Origin: Glycocaulis alkaliphilus
Lineage (GTDB): Bacteria > Pseudomonadota > Alphaproteobacteria > Caulobacterales > Maricaulaceae
Direction: 5' to 3'
Length of the DNA stretch: 64,000 nt
NCBI RefSeq assembly: GCF_004000605.1
Contig: NZ_CP018911.1
Coordinates: 1,116,001-1,180,000 of the forward strand
Position 1 is the stretch's first letter, and each line of letters begins with the position of its first letter. Shown here one piece after another: positions 14,786-24,396 of this stretch. The position numbers and the translations under genes were made by a program. The notes under the pieces were generated by a model that did not search any database, was not told where the DNA came from, and saw only the letters and a program-made list of their open reading frames with translations.

Positions 14786-16732
14786 ATGCCGGATGCCGGG
14801 ACCTTGAAGCGGCCATATGGCCGGGCTTTTTCGGCTTTTGTGGCCGTCCTCGCGACGCTCTGCCTGGCGGCATGCGCCACAGTTCAGCCAGATGACGCGT
14901 CAGCCATGCCGCGCTTTGAATCCGACGAAGCGCTTCGCGCGTTTCTCGCGCCTGACGGCGACGTGCAAGTCAGCATGATGGCGGGGTTCCCGGCACCACC
15001 TGCACCGCCGCCACCGCCGGGGGGCGTCGCAGCGTCGCCACCGGCTGAGTCTTCCGCAGCGCAGGAACGGGTCGTCATGGCGTCTGACGTAAGCGCAGCA
15101 GACAGCGAATCCATCACTAACGTGCAGGTTGCCGGCGTTGATGAGGGCGGCATCGTCAAGGTGATTGGCGACTATCTGGTTATTCTCAGGCGTGGCCGCC
15201 TGTTCACCGTTTCCACGGCAGATGGCGGGCTGCGGGCCATCGACTCGATCGACGCTTATCCGCCGGGCGCCAGCGCCCGCCATGACTGGTATGACGAGAT
15301 GCTGGTCTCTGACGATCTGGTCGTGGTGATTGGCTACAGCTACCGGCGCGGCGGAACCGAGATCAACCGCTTCCGCATGGCACCGGATGGAACGCTCGCC
15401 TTCGTCGACTCCCATCATCTGAGGTCTGACGATTATTATTCGGATCGCAATTATGCCTCCCGCCTGATCGGCAGCCGGCTGGTTCTCTATGCGCCGCTCT
15501 CCTTCCGCTGGAACTCGCGCGATGTGCTCGACGACCTGCCGGGCCTTAGCCGCTGGTCGCCTGATCGCGAAGGGCCGGAGTTCAAACGCATCGCCAGTGC
15601 CAGCAATATCTTCATTCCCGCCCCCTTGCGGGCGAGCGGCGCGCAAGCCGTGGAGGCGATGCACACCGTGACGCAGTGCGATCTCGCTGCGCCGGAGCTG
15701 ACCTGCGATGCCACCGTCGTGCTCGGGCCAGAGGGCCGCACCTTCTTTGTGTCGAATGACCATGTCTATGTCTGGCTGGAAGCGAACCGGAATGTGGAGG
15801 CAGACAGCCCCAACTTCCTGATCCGCATAGCGCTCGATGACCGGCTGCCAGGCGCCGTGCGGGTGGCGGGCAGCCCGCTCGACCAGTTCTCGCTTGGCAC
15901 CAACGCGGCCGGCGACCGGATTGATGTCCTGGTCGCCGACGAGGGCTATGACGATCCGATGTGGGATACGGAGCTGACGCGCGGGCGTCCGGCCCTTTTG
16001 CGCCTGCCGTTTGCGCGTTTTGGCGATGGCAGTGGCGCGGCCCCCGCGTCCGACTACCAGTTCCTGCCGGGCGACGAATACGCCCACCTCAATCGTAACC
16101 GCTTCATCGGGGACCGGGCGCTCTACAGCCTTCATCGTTACTCGGACAGCCAGCACCGCTATTCGATTGTGGTTGTTCCGGTCGAAGGGGGCGATCCGGT
16201 CGAACTTGCCGTGCCTGAATGGGTCGAGCGGATCGAACAGCTGGGCCGCGATGCCGTCGTGATTGGCGGCTCGCAGGCGACCGTGTTTGTCACCCTCGAT
16301 ATTACCGGGCCGGAGCCTGCCATTATCGACCGCTATACCGAGCGTGGTGCCCGCGAGGCGGAATCGCGCAGCCACGCCTTCTTCTACCGGCCAGATACGG
16401 GCAGCGCTGACGGAGCCGACGGCCTGCTGGGCCTGCCGGTGATCAATCGCGGACGCGGTTCTGGTGATGCGGACATGCTGTTCCTGCGCCGGGAAGCGCG
16501 CCGGCTATCCGCGCACGGGCGTCTTGAGTCCGCTGCGCCCGGCCATCTGGATGATGGCTGCCAGGCCTCGTGCATCGACTGGTATGGCGATGCGCGGCCC
16601 ATCTTCCTGCACGGCAGGGTGTTCGCCCTGCTGGGCTATGAGCTGGTAGAGGGCGACGCGTCCGGAACGCGAATTCGGGAGGTGCAGCGCATCAATTACG
16701 GCCCGCGCATCGAACCCGGAAAAGACAACTAG
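14786..16732 (+). CDS. Beta-propeller domain lipoprotein (COG4880-type)
   Basis: This protein of about 648 residues has a lipoprotein signal (basic PYGRAF, hydrophobic stretch, lipobox LAAC) that would anchor it to the outer or inner membrane facing the periplasm. A proline-rich spacer of seven or more prolines follows, then a long beta-propeller. The TNVQVAGVDEGGIVKVIGDYLVI segment is the hallmark opening of the secreted beta-propeller family distantly related to WD-40 proteins. I chose the ATG at 14786, 6 bases after AGGGGGGAG; a second ATG at 14780 overlaps that site. The role of the family is unknown; protein binding at the cell surface is a guess. Confidence 0.82.
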   Translation: MPDAGTLKRPYGRAFSAFVAVLATLCLAACATVQPDDASAMPRFESDEALRAFLAPDGDVQVSMMAGFPAPPAPPPPPGGVAASPPAESSAAQERVVMASDVSAADSESITNVQVAGVDEGGIVKVIGDYLVILRRGRLFTVSTADGGLRAIDSIDAYPPGASARHDWYDEMLVSDDLVVVIGYSYRRGGTEINRFRMAPDGTLAFVDSHHLRSDDYYSDRNYASRLIGSRLVLYAPLSFRWNSRDVLDDLPGLSRWSPDREGPEFKRIASASNIFIPAPLRASGAQAVEAMHTVTQCDLAAPELTCDATVVLGPEGRTFFVSNDHVYVWLEANRNVEADSPNFLIRIALDDRLPGAVRVAGSPLDQFSLGTNAAGDRIDVLVADEGYDDPMWDTELTRGRPALLRLPFARFGDGSGAAPASDYQFLPGDEYAHLNRNRFIGDRALYSLHRYSDSQHRYSIVVVPVEGGDPVELAVPEWVERIEQLGRDAVVIGGSQATVFVTLDITGPEPAIIDRYTERGAREAESRSHAFFYRPDTGSADGADGLLGLPVINRGRGSGDADMLFLRREARRLSAHGRLESAAPGHLDDGCQASCIDWYGDARPIFLHGRVFALLGYELVEGDASGTRIREVQRINYGPRIEPGKDN

Positions 16733-16792
16733 CGCTGTCTGAACGCCGGCAGCTTGGCCATACAGGCCTTGGCTCGCGCAATCCCAAAAGCG

Positions 16793-16823
16793 TCCCAATC
16801 AGGATAACTTGTCCTGATTGGGA
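16793..16823. promoter_or_regulatory. 12-bp inverted repeat upstream of serine hydrolase gene
   Basis: TCCCAATCAGGA (16793-16804) and TCCTGATTGGGA (16812-16823) pair perfectly around a 7-base loop. There is no T tract on either side, so it may be an operator or a Rho-type end structure in the 147-bp gap. Confidence 0.45.
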
Positions 16824-16879
16824 TCGTGTGCCTATGATCGTTCTCAAACCGGATGACCGCGAAGCGGGAGGGGAGAACG

Positions 16880-18868
16880 ATGCCGATCTTGAAACCATGG
16901 CTGCGCCGTGCGCCGCTTGAAACACTGATCTGTCTTTGCGCGGCAGTGGCATTTCTGGCGGCCACGCCGCTGAACGCGTTCGCCAATACGCCCGGCACCA
17001 CGGGGGGCGGCGTCGGCTACACCGCTCCTGACGGCTGGGATGTGCGCCCCGGCGAAGGCCTTACTGTGCTGGCTGCGCCCGCAGATGAGCTGCTGGTGGC
17101 ACTCGTGGATGTGGGTAGCGCCGATAGTGCGTCTGATGCGGTGCTGGCTGCCTGGGCACTCTTCGACCCGGATGCGGATTATCCCGTACGGCTTGTCACT
17201 GCGGCCAGCCCGCGCGAAGGCTGGGAAGAGCGTGCCAGCGTCTCCTACGACATTCCCCCCAATGAGCGCCTAGCCGTGCAAGCTCTGGCGCTAAGGCGCG
17301 AAGCCAGCTGGACAGTGATGATCGTGCGCGGTTCACAGGCCGCGCAGGAGCGGCGCTCGGCTGCGACATCCCTGATTCAGCAGAGCCTTCGCCCGGCTGG
17401 TTATGAACGTGAGAGTTTTGCGGGGCGCACACCCAACCCCCTCACGCCGGAGCGTATCGATCTGCTGCGCGAGTTTGTGGCTGAGGCCATGGACGCGCTG
17501 GATGTCCCCGGCGTTGGCCTGGCGCTGATCGATCAGGGCGAGGTCGTCTGGCAGGGCGGTCTTGGTGTGCGTCAGCTTGGCGCCGATGAGCCGGTCACGG
17601 CTGACACACGCTTCATGATCGCGTCCAACACCAAGGGTATGGTGACGCTTCTGCTGGCTACGCTCGCTGATGAAGGAGCGCTGGAATGGGATCAGCCCGT
17701 CACGCAGGTCTTTCCGGAATTCCGGCTGGGCAGCGACGAGACCACTCGCTCCACGCTGATGCGCCATCTGGTCTGTGCCTGCACCGGCCTGCCACGCAAG
17801 GATATGGGCTTCCTTCTGGTGGAACCCGGCGCACCGGCAACCGACACTTTCCGCCAGCTTGCGGACACCCAGCCGACCAGCGCCTTTGGCGAGCTTTTCC
17901 AGTACAACAACTTGCTGGTTTCGGCGGCCGGCTATGTTGGCGGCGCGCTGGCCTATCCGGGCATGGAGCTGGGCGCGGCGTTCGACCTGGCCATGGAGAC
18001 GCGCGTGTTTGCGCCTGCAGGCATGCACAATTCCGGCTTCGACTTTGCCGAAGCGATGCAGGGTGACTGGGCGCGTCCGCACGGGCGCAATCTCGATGGC
18101 GATGTCGTCGAGATCAGCAACACGTTCAACCAGTCGATCGAGACCCACAGGCCCGCTGGCGGCGCCTGGTCGACGGCGGCCGACATGGCACGCTTTGTTC
18201 AGCTGGAGCTGTCGGGCGGACTGACGCCGGAAGGCGAGCGGGTGGTGTCCGAGGCCAATCTGATGGAGCGCCGGGTGCACAACGTGCCCACGGGTGAGGA
18301 CAGCTGGTACGGCATGGGGCTGTTTGACGAGATCGCCTGGGGCGTTCCGGTCGTCAGCCATGGCGGCACGCTTCTGGGGTATCGCAGCAATTTCTACCTT
18401 CTCCCCGAAGCCGGTATCGGCGCGGTTGTGCTGACCAATTCCGATGAAGGCTCGGTCATGCTCCGGCCCTTCCTGCGCCGCCTCATGGAAGTGGTGTATG
18501 ACGGCCAACCCGAAGCGATGAACGACATAAACACGGCGGTGGAGCGTATGGCCCGCCAGTCAGGCGCGCGGCGCGCCACGCTGACCGTCCCGGGTGACCC
18601 GGCCATACTGGAGGCCCTCGCGGCGCAGTATCACAACCCGGAAACCGGCTATATCACCATCCGCGACGTGGACGGGGAGACCTGGCTGCGGGCCGGTGCG
18701 ATCGAGGGGCCGGTTGCCACCCGGCGCAATGCCGATGGCACCGTGTCTCTGGCCACCGTGGGAGCGGGCGCTATCGGGCTGGAAGCCGTGATCGGCGATG
18801 AGGATGGCGTGGCGACCCTGACCATCCGCGACAGCCAGCACGAGTACGTCTACCGCGCCCAGGACTGA
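16880..18868 (+). CDS. Secreted serine hydrolase, class C beta-lactamase family
   Basis: This 662-residue exported protein has a signal peptide ending near LNAFA-NTP and a roughly 160-residue N-terminal extension of unknown fold. A beta-lactamase/DD-peptidase domain follows with S249-x-x-K252 (SNTK), Y342-N-N and H494-G-G. The C-terminal 130 residues form a small extra domain of the kind found on esterase-like members. Such proteins include D-aminopeptidases, esterases and peptidoglycan-active enzymes, so calling it a drug-resistance gene would be unwarranted. GGGAGGGGAG lies 7 bases before the ATG. Confidence 0.83.
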   Translation: MPILKPWLRRAPLETLICLCAAVAFLAATPLNAFANTPGTTGGGVGYTAPDGWDVRPGEGLTVLAAPADELLVALVDVGSADSASDAVLAAWALFDPDADYPVRLVTAASPREGWEERASVSYDIPPNERLAVQALALRREASWTVMIVRGSQAAQERRSAATSLIQQSLRPAGYERESFAGRTPNPLTPERIDLLREFVAEAMDALDVPGVGLALIDQGEVVWQGGLGVRQLGADEPVTADTRFMIASNTKGMVTLLLATLADEGALEWDQPVTQVFPEFRLGSDETTRSTLMRHLVCACTGLPRKDMGFLLVEPGAPATDTFRQLADTQPTSAFGELFQYNNLLVSAAGYVGGALAYPGMELGAAFDLAMETRVFAPAGMHNSGFDFAEAMQGDWARPHGRNLDGDVVEISNTFNQSIETHRPAGGAWSTAADMARFVQLELSGGLTPEGERVVSEANLMERRVHNVPTGEDSWYGMGLFDEIAWGVPVVSHGGTLLGYRSNFYLLPEAGIGAVVLTNSDEGSVMLRPFLRRLMEVVYDGQPEAMNDINTAVERMARQSGARRATLTVPGDPAILEALAAQYHNPETGYITIRDVDGETWLRAGAIEGPVATRRNADGTVSLATVGAGAIGLEAVIGDEDGVATLTIRDSQHEYVYRAQD

Positions 18869-18894
18869 CCGCGGGCAGGTTCCATAGTGCTCGC

Positions 18895-18924
18895 GACCGG
18901 CAGGGCCTTGTCGTCCTGCCGGTC
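18895..18924 (+). terminator. Hairpin after serine hydrolase gene
   Basis: GACCGGCAGG and CCTGCCGGTC form a perfect 10-bp stem with a 10-base loop, 26 bp past the stop codon. Only a weak T tract follows. Confidence 0.5.
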
Positions 18925-19006
18925 TGGCGCGTTCTAATTCCGGGTGGACGGCTTATATTGATCTTCAAGGGCGCACGCGCTCCGGCGGCGCGCCGTTGAG
19001 GAAACC

Positions 19007-19861
19007 ATGTCTGACACCATCCTTGCTGCCGAGCCTTTACTGCGCCTTGCCGCATTTGCCGGCGTGCTGGCCGTGATGATGGTGTGGGAACTGGCCGCTC
19101 CGCGCAGGCGGCGGGAGATTCCACGCCTTGTGCGCTGGAGCAATAATCTCGCGGTGGTCGTGCTGGACACGGCGATTTTGCGCCTCGCTTTTCCCTTGCT
19201 GGCGGTGGCATTTGCCCTGTGGGCTGAAGGGGCAGGCTGGGGCCTGTTCAATGTGTTGGGCGCGCCGCTATGGCTGGCTCTGCCGCTTTCAGTCCTGCTG
19301 CTCGATCTGGCGATCTATGGCCAGCACGTCGTGTTCCATAAGGTGCCCGTCCTGTGGCGTTTTCATCGCATGCATCACGCCGATCTGGAGTTTGATGTCA
19401 CGACAGGGCTGCGCTTTCACCCCGGCGAGATCGTCCTTTCCATGATCATCAAGCTGGCGGTCGTCGCGCTGCTCGGTGCTCCTGCTTTGGCCGTGCTGGT
19501 GTTCGAGGTGTTGCTGAACGCCACCTCCATGTTCAACCATTCCAATATCCGCCTGCCGTTCGGCCTCGACCGGATGTTGCGGCTCTTCGTGGTGACGCCG
19601 GACATGCACCGGGTACATCATTCGGCCCTGCGTCATGAGACCGACAGCAATTACGGCTTCAACCTGCCCTGGTGGGACCGGCTGTTTGGCACCTATCGCG
19701 CGCAGCCCGAGGCCGGACATGACGCCATGACCATCGGCATTGGCCAGTTCCGTACGCCCCGAGATCTCTGGCTGGACCGCATGCTGCTCCAGCCTTTCCG
19801 GGGGAGGGCCAGCGATCCGGTGTCCGATGATGACAAGAGGGGCACGGTAAGCAGCGTGTAG
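19007..19861 (+). CDS. Sterol desaturase / fatty acid hydroxylase family protein
   Basis: This 284-residue membrane protein has four to five hydrophobic helices and the three histidine clusters that bind the di-iron site: QHVVFH (about 105-110), HRMHH (about 119-123) and HRVHH (about 202-206). Family members hydroxylate or desaturate fatty acids, carotenoids or sterols; a bacterial role in hydroxylating lipids is common. GAGGAAACC before the ATG fits a ribosome site. It stands alone between a hairpin and the efflux operon promoter. The substrate cannot be read from the sequence. Confidence 0.88.
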   Translation: MSDTILAAEPLLRLAAFAGVLAVMMVWELAAPRRRREIPRLVRWSNNLAVVVLDTAILRLAFPLLAVAFALWAEGAGWGLFNVLGAPLWLALPLSVLLLDLAIYGQHVVFHKVPVLWRFHRMHHADLEFDVTTGLRFHPGEIVLSMIIKLAVVALLGAPALAVLVFEVLLNATSMFNHSNIRLPFGLDRMLRLFVVTPDMHRVHHSALRHETDSNYGFNLPWWDRLFGTYRAQPEAGHDAMTIGIGQFRTPRDLWLDRMLLQPFRGRASDPVSDDDKRGTVSSV

Positions 19862-19961
19862 TCAGATCGCGTGGTCCTGCATGGCTGCCTGGCCCCGAAG
19901 TCCACACCTCCCCAAGCCATCAAGCCACACCGTCGCTTCCTACGCATGCTTGACTCCACAA

Positions 19962-20032
19962 ACTTTGTAAATCAAAGTAATTTGACATCGACGCTTCACC
20001 CTGAACATTACGAAAATGTATCGTAAAGGGTG
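19962..20032 (+). promoter_or_regulatory. Operator-rich promoter of the HlyD/ABC export operon
   Basis: Two inverted repeats flank a consensus -35 box. ACTTTG-TAAAT-CAAAGT spans 19962-19978, TTGACA is at 19982-19987, and TTACGA-N7-TCGTAA is at 20008-20026, inside a wider CACCCT/AGGGTG pair (19997-20032). The second repeat covers the expected -10 position (about 20005-20011). This is the layout of a repressor-controlled promoter; TetR-type repressors often use such sites, but no TetR gene is nearby. Confidence 0.5.
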
Positions 20033-20112
20033 CTTTACATGCGATGGCGCACGGCCTACCGCTTGTGCGACAAACGCGCATCAGGCGCAGGGACGGGCAG
20101 GGGACAAGTCAG

Positions 20113-21165
20113 ATGAATGATGATCGCCGGGACAAATTGCGGTCGCTGAGCATCAACCGGGATGAAGAAGAGCGGCGTGGCGGCGGGGTGTCGCCGGTCA
20201 TGCTGTTCGGCGGGATGATCGTGTCGGCAGTCATCGCCGCAGGCGCGGTCTGGTTTCTGACACAAGGCGATGCCGGCAACGCGGCGCCGCAACAACAGAC
20301 AGTCGCCAGCGCGCCGCCCGCCAGTACCGGCCAAGCCACCGACACGCAGGCGGCCCCGCCGCCTGCTGCGGCGACGCCACGCGCGCCGCGTGCGTCGGGC
20401 CTTGTTGCGTCCGGCTATGTCACCGCGCGCCGTCAGGCTACCGTTTCGGCCGAAATCACCGGGCGCATCGCCGAAGTGCTGGTTGAAGAGGGTACCGAGG
20501 TCGAGGCCGGCGAGATACTGGCCCGGCTGGACGATACGCGTGCGCAGCTCGATCTTGAATTGATCGACTCCCAGATTGCCGCCGCCGAGGCGCGTGTCCG
20601 TTCACTGGAGTTTCAGGCGCGTGAGGCCGGCACGGTTACCCGCCGCGCGTCCAGCCTGTTTGATCGCGCGATTGCCTCTGAAGCGGCCCTGACCGCGGCG
20701 CAGGCCCAGCAATCGAGCCTTGAGGCTCAGCTGCGTGCGGCCCGTGCCGAGTTGGACAGCGCCCGTGTGCGCCGCACCAGCCAGGTTGACCTTATTGCCC
20801 GGCATATCGTGCGGGCGCCGTTTGCGGGCGTCGTGATCGCGAAGAATGCGCAGGTTGGTGAAATTCTGTTTCCGGGTTCCGCCGGTGGCGGGTTCACCCG
20901 TACCGGCGTCGCAACGCTGGTCGACATGGCCTCGCTGGAAATCGAAGTCGATGTCAATGAAGGCCAGATCCAGCGGGTGACGCCGGGCCAGCGCGTTGAA
21001 GCAGTGCTTGACGCCTATCCGGACTGGCGGATTCCCGCCCGCGTGGAGGCGATCATTCCCACTGCAGACCGCAGCCGCGCGACCATCAAAGTGCGCGTGG
21101 CCCTCAATGAGCGCGATGCGCGTGTCCTCCCGGACATGGCTGCCCGCGTGACCTTTATCGAGTGA
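20113..21165 (+). CDS. HlyD/RND-type periplasmic adaptor protein of ABC exporter
   Basis: This 350-residue inner-membrane-anchored adaptor has a short basic cytoplasmic tail, one membrane helix at about residues 34-54, a Pro/Ala linker, and a biotinyl-lipoyl-like barrel split by a coiled-coil hairpin (about 150-220, many Ala/Gln/Arg heptads). The second lipoyl half (IVRAPFAGVVIAKNAQVGE) and beta-barrel follow. It should link the ABC pump in the next three genes to an outer-membrane channel, as MacA or DevB does. The start at MNDDRRDK is preferred over one 69 bases upstream, which would lie in the promoter leader. Confidence 0.85.
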   Translation: MNDDRRDKLRSLSINRDEEERRGGGVSPVMLFGGMIVSAVIAAGAVWFLTQGDAGNAAPQQQTVASAPPASTGQATDTQAAPPPAAATPRAPRASGLVASGYVTARRQATVSAEITGRIAEVLVEEGTEVEAGEILARLDDTRAQLDLELIDSQIAAAEARVRSLEFQAREAGTVTRRASSLFDRAIASEAALTAAQAQQSSLEAQLRAARAELDSARVRRTSQVDLIARHIVRAPFAGVVIAKNAQVGEILFPGSAGGGFTRTGVATLVDMASLEIEVDVNEGQIQRVTPGQRVEAVLDAYPDWRIPARVEAIIPTADRSRATIKVRVALNERDARVLPDMAARVTFIE

Positions 21166-21209
21166 TGCCGGCCCTTGGCCGGGGATGAATTTTCAAGGGA
21201 CAGGACAAC

Positions 21210-21905
21210 ATGGCAGACGCATCAGGACTTTACGAACTCAAAGGGCTTTCCAAGCGCTATACGCGCGGCAAGGAGACTGTCGCGATCTTTGACGGGCTCG
21301 ACATGACGATCTCCCAGGGCGATTTCATCGCCATCATGGGGCCGTCGGGCTCGGGCAAGACGACGCTGCTGAACCTGCTGGGCGGGATCGACAAGCCCAG
21401 CTCCGGCGAGGTTTTGTTTGAAGGCCAGCGCATCGACAATCTCAGCCAGGGCCGCCTCGCCAAATGGCGCGCCAAGAATGCCGGCTTCATCTTCCAGTTC
21501 TATAATCTGATGCCGACGCTCACCGCCGCGCAGAATGTGGAGCTGCCCCTGCTGCTGACGAACCTGTCGGGCAAGGCGCGTAAAGAACGGGTGAAAACCG
21601 CGCTCGATATTGTCGGCATGGTGGAGCGGGCGGGCCATCGTCCGGGCCAGCTTTCAGGTGGTCAGCAACAGCGTGTGGCCATCGCCCGCGCCATCGTCGC
21701 CGACCCGAAAGTGCTGCTTGCGGACGAGCCGACGGGTGATCTGGACCGCACGACGGCCGATGAAATCCTGCAGACGCTCCAGCTGCTCAACAAGGAGCTG
21801 GGCAAGACCATCATCATGGTCACGCACGACCCGGAAGCGGCGAGCTACGCCGCGCGCGAACTGCACCTGAACAAGGGCCGGTTCGAGGAGAAGGGGAAAG
21901 CCTGA
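21210..21905 (+). CDS. ABC transporter ATPase, MacB/LolD type
   Basis: This 231-residue ATPase energises the FtsX-like permeases encoded next. Walker A is GPSGSGKTT (about 44-52), the signature is [14 protein letters not shown], and Walker B is [12 protein letters not shown], with an H-loop histidine in MVTHD. The sequence belongs to the macrolide/lipoprotein (MacB, LolD, DevA) branch rather than to importers. Its stop codon overlaps the next start by one base (TGATG), so the two are translationally coupled. The gene family and order support export of a lipid-like or peptide compound. Confidence 0.92.
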   Translation: MADASGLYELKGLSKRYTRGKETVAIFDGLDMTISQGDFIAIMGPSGSGKTTLLNLLGGIDKPSSGEVLFEGQRIDNLSQGRLAKWRAKNAGFIFQFYNLMPTLTAAQNVELPLLLTNLSGKARKERVKTALDIVGMVERAGHRPGQLSGGQQQRVAIARAIVADPKVLLADEPTGDLDRTTADEILQTLQLLNKELGKTIIMVTHDPEAASYAARELHLNKGRFEEKGKA

Positions 21906-23065
21906 TGAATGACGCAACCCTTATAAGGAAGAACCTGTTCCGCAAGCGTTTGCGGGCCATTCTCCTGATGGTCTCCATCCTCATCGCCTTCCTGATCTTC
22001 GGGGTGCTCGGCGCCCTGCAGAACGCGTTTTCCATGGGCAGCGGCACGGCGGCGCAGGAGCGTCTCGTCACCGTCAACCGTATCAATTTCACCGTCGCGC
22101 TCCCCTATGCCTACTGGGGCCGTATCCAGCAGGTGGAAGGCGTGCGCAATGCCGCCCCGGCCAGCTGGTTTGGCGGCTACTATCAGGAACCCCAGAACTT
22201 CGTGCAGAGCTTCGCGGTAGATCCTGAAACCTATCTGGCCGCCTATCCCACCGAGATCGTCCTGCCGCCAGAGGAGCGCGCGGCATTCCTGGAGGGGCGC
22301 ACCTGCGCGCTCGTTGGCCGGGCGCTGGCCAACCAGTATGGCTGGTCCACGGGTGACCGCATCCCGCTCATGTCCAATATCTGGCAGAACACCGATGGAT
22401 CGCAGGCCTGGGAGCTGGATATCTGCGGGGTGTTTGACGACACCGAAGGCACCTATCCGACCAACTACCTCATGCTCCACTACGAGTATTTCAACGAGAG
22501 CCTCGCCTTCGGCCGTGATAGCTTCCACTGGATCACCATCAACACGACAAACCCGGCCCTGAATGATCAGGTCAGCCAGGAGATTGACGCCCTGTTTGCC
22601 AACTCTTCGGCGGAAACCTCCACCACCACCGAGGCCGCGTTCAATGAGGCTTTCATGGAGCAGTTCGGCAATATCGGTCTGATCCTGACCTGGGTTATCG
22701 GGGCGGCCTTCGCGACGATCCTGATGATTGTCGGCACGACCATGGTGATGGCGGTCAATGAACGCACCCGCGAGATTGCCGTGCTGAAGACGCTGGGCTT
22801 CACCGCGCCGCGCATCTTCCGCATGGTGCTGTGGGAGTCGCTCCTCTTGAGCTTTATCGGCGGATTGATAGGGCTGGGGCTGGCATCGCTGGCTGCGGCT
22901 GCCGCCAGCGGCGCGCTTGCCGGTTTCCTTCCCGCCTTTGGCCTGTCGCTGACCAATATCGTGACCGCGCTGATCCTGATGGCGGCGCTGGGGATCGTGA
23001 CCGGGTTGCTGCCCGCATACAACGCCATGCAGGTGCGCATCTCCGAAGCGCTCGGCAAGATCTAG
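21905..23065 (+). CDS. ABC transporter permease, FtsX/MacB-like (first)
   Basis: This 386-residue permease has the MacB/LolC layout: one N-terminal membrane helix (AILLMVSILIAFLIFGVLGAL), a periplasmic domain of about 220 residues, then three C-terminal FtsX helices starting near ILTWVIGAAFATILM. The TREIAVLKTLGFTAPRIF stretch is the coupling region that contacts the ATPase. It is paired with the second permease downstream; the two are similar in layout, not in sequence, so they probably make a heterodimeric channel. Confidence 0.87.
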   Translation: MNDATLIRKNLFRKRLRAILLMVSILIAFLIFGVLGALQNAFSMGSGTAAQERLVTVNRINFTVALPYAYWGRIQQVEGVRNAAPASWFGGYYQEPQNFVQSFAVDPETYLAAYPTEIVLPPEERAAFLEGRTCALVGRALANQYGWSTGDRIPLMSNIWQNTDGSQAWELDICGVFDDTEGTYPTNYLMLHYEYFNESLAFGRDSFHWITINTTNPALNDQVSQEIDALFANSSAETSTTTEAAFNEAFMEQFGNIGLILTWVIGAAFATILMIVGTTMVMAVNERTREIAVLKTLGFTAPRIFRMVLWESLLLSFIGGLIGLGLASLAAAAASGALAGFLPAFGLSLTNIVTALILMAALGIVTGLLPAYNAMQVRISEALGKI

Positions 23066-23076
23066 GAGAGATCACC

Positions 23077-24255
23077 ATGCTCAAACAGACAACAGCCGTA
23101 ACGCTTCTCAATCTGCGTTCCATCCCGCAGCGCTGGGGCATGTCGCTGGCGACAGTCCTCTCCATCGCCCTGGTGGTTGGCGTGCTGCTCGGCTTCATGG
23201 CCATGGCCAGCGGTTTCCGGGCCACGGTGGATGGTGCCGGCTCCGATGACGTAGCCATCATGTTGCGCGGCGGCGCGATGGCGGAGATGAACTCCACCGT
23301 TAGCCGCGATGATGTACGCCTTGTCGAAATCGCGCCCGGTATCGCTGCCGGTGAGAATGGCGAGGCGCTCATCTCTGCCGAGCTCTATGTCGTCGCCGAC
23401 GGCATCAAGCGCACCACGCAGACGCGGGCCAATCTGGCGCTTCGCGGTGTCGGGCAGCATGGCCCGGAGCTGCGTCCGCAATTCTCGCTTGTCGAGGGGC
23501 GCATGTTCAGCCCCGGCACCGGGGAACTGGTTGTGGGTGAAAGCGTGCTGCGTGAATTTGATGGGTTCGAGCTGGGCCAGAGCATCCGGCTGGGAACGAA
23601 TGAATGGATTGTTGTCGGCGTGTTCTCCACGGGCGGTTCGGTGTTCGATTCCGAAATCTGGGCCGATCTGGGCGTGATCCAGAATCTCTACGACCGGGGC
23701 TCCAGCGTGCAGACCGTCCGTGCCCGGCTGACCTCGCCGGACGCCATCGAGGCTTTGCGCGAATATGTCGAGAACGAGCCCCGGCTCAATCTCGAAGTGC
23801 TTTCCGAGCGGGCCTATTTCGCGCGGTCAGCGGGTGGCACGACCAATCTCATCATGTTCCTTGGCTGGCCGCTGGCCATTGCCATGGCCATCGGCGCGCT
23901 CGCCGGTGCGTGGAACGCGATGTATGCCTCGGTCGATGCGCGCACGCGTGAACTGGCAACGCTCAGGGCCATCGGCTTTGGCGGCCTTCCTGCCTTTACC
24001 GCAGCGATGGCAGAGGCGCTGGTGCTCGCCTTTGCAGGCGGGCTGATCGGCGCTTTGGCGACGTATCTGCTTTTTGACGGGGTCAGCGCCTCCACGCTGG
24101 GCTCGGGCTTCACCCAGATCGTCTTCGCTTTCGCAGTGACGCCAGATGCCGCTGTGCAAGGGGTAATCCTTGCCCTGATTGTCGGCTTCCTGGGCGGGTT
24201 CATCCCGGCCATCCGTGCCGCGCGCATTCCCTTGCTCGCCGTGCATAACGACTGA
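23077..24255 (+). CDS. ABC transporter permease, FtsX/MacB-like (second)
   Basis: This 392-residue permease has an N-terminal helix (MSLATVLSIALVVGVLLGFMA), a large periplasmic domain and three C-terminal helices. The coupling stretch is ARTRELATLRAIGFGGLPAF. The start at MLKQTTAVTLLNL is chosen because AGGAGAGATCACC directly precedes it; the open frame upstream overlaps the first permease in another frame. It ends the operon, and a GC-rich hairpin follows. Loss of this gene should disable the pump if it works as a heterodimer. Confidence 0.87.
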   Translation: MLKQTTAVTLLNLRSIPQRWGMSLATVLSIALVVGVLLGFMAMASGFRATVDGAGSDDVAIMLRGGAMAEMNSTVSRDDVRLVEIAPGIAAGENGEALISAELYVVADGIKRTTQTRANLALRGVGQHGPELRPQFSLVEGRMFSPGTGELVVGESVLREFDGFELGQSIRLGTNEWIVVGVFSTGGSVFDSEIWADLGVIQNLYDRGSSVQTVRARLTSPDAIEALREYVENEPRLNLEVLSERAYFARSAGGTTNLIMFLGWPLAIAMAIGALAGAWNAMYASVDARTRELATLRAIGFGGLPAFTAAMAEALVLAFAGGLIGALATYLLFDGVSASTLGSGFTQIVFAFAVTPDAAVQGVILALIVGFLGGFIPAIRAARIPLLAVHND

Positions 24256-24260
24256 TAGCG

Positions 24261-24299
24261 GCCCGGCCTGGTGGTGCCTGATCTGCCACCGGGCCGGGC
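24261..24299 (+). terminator. Hairpin ending the export operon
   Basis: A 14-bp stem with one T-G pair (GCCCGGCCTGGTGG at 24261-24274 with CCACCGGGCCGGGC at 24286-24299) lies 5 bp after the second permease stop. No T run follows. Confidence 0.55.
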
Positions 24300-24396
24300 T
24301 CGCCGTCCCCGGCGCCGAATCCAGCTGCGCGCTTGACCTTCGCGGCGGGCCCATCACCAATGGCACCCGGACGAAGGCAATAGGAGGGGATTATCG

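Noticed and set aside
14900-16375. 491-codon minus-strand open frame opposite the beta-propeller gene
   Set aside because: Shadow of the propeller gene; His/Arg-rich composition without recognisable motifs.
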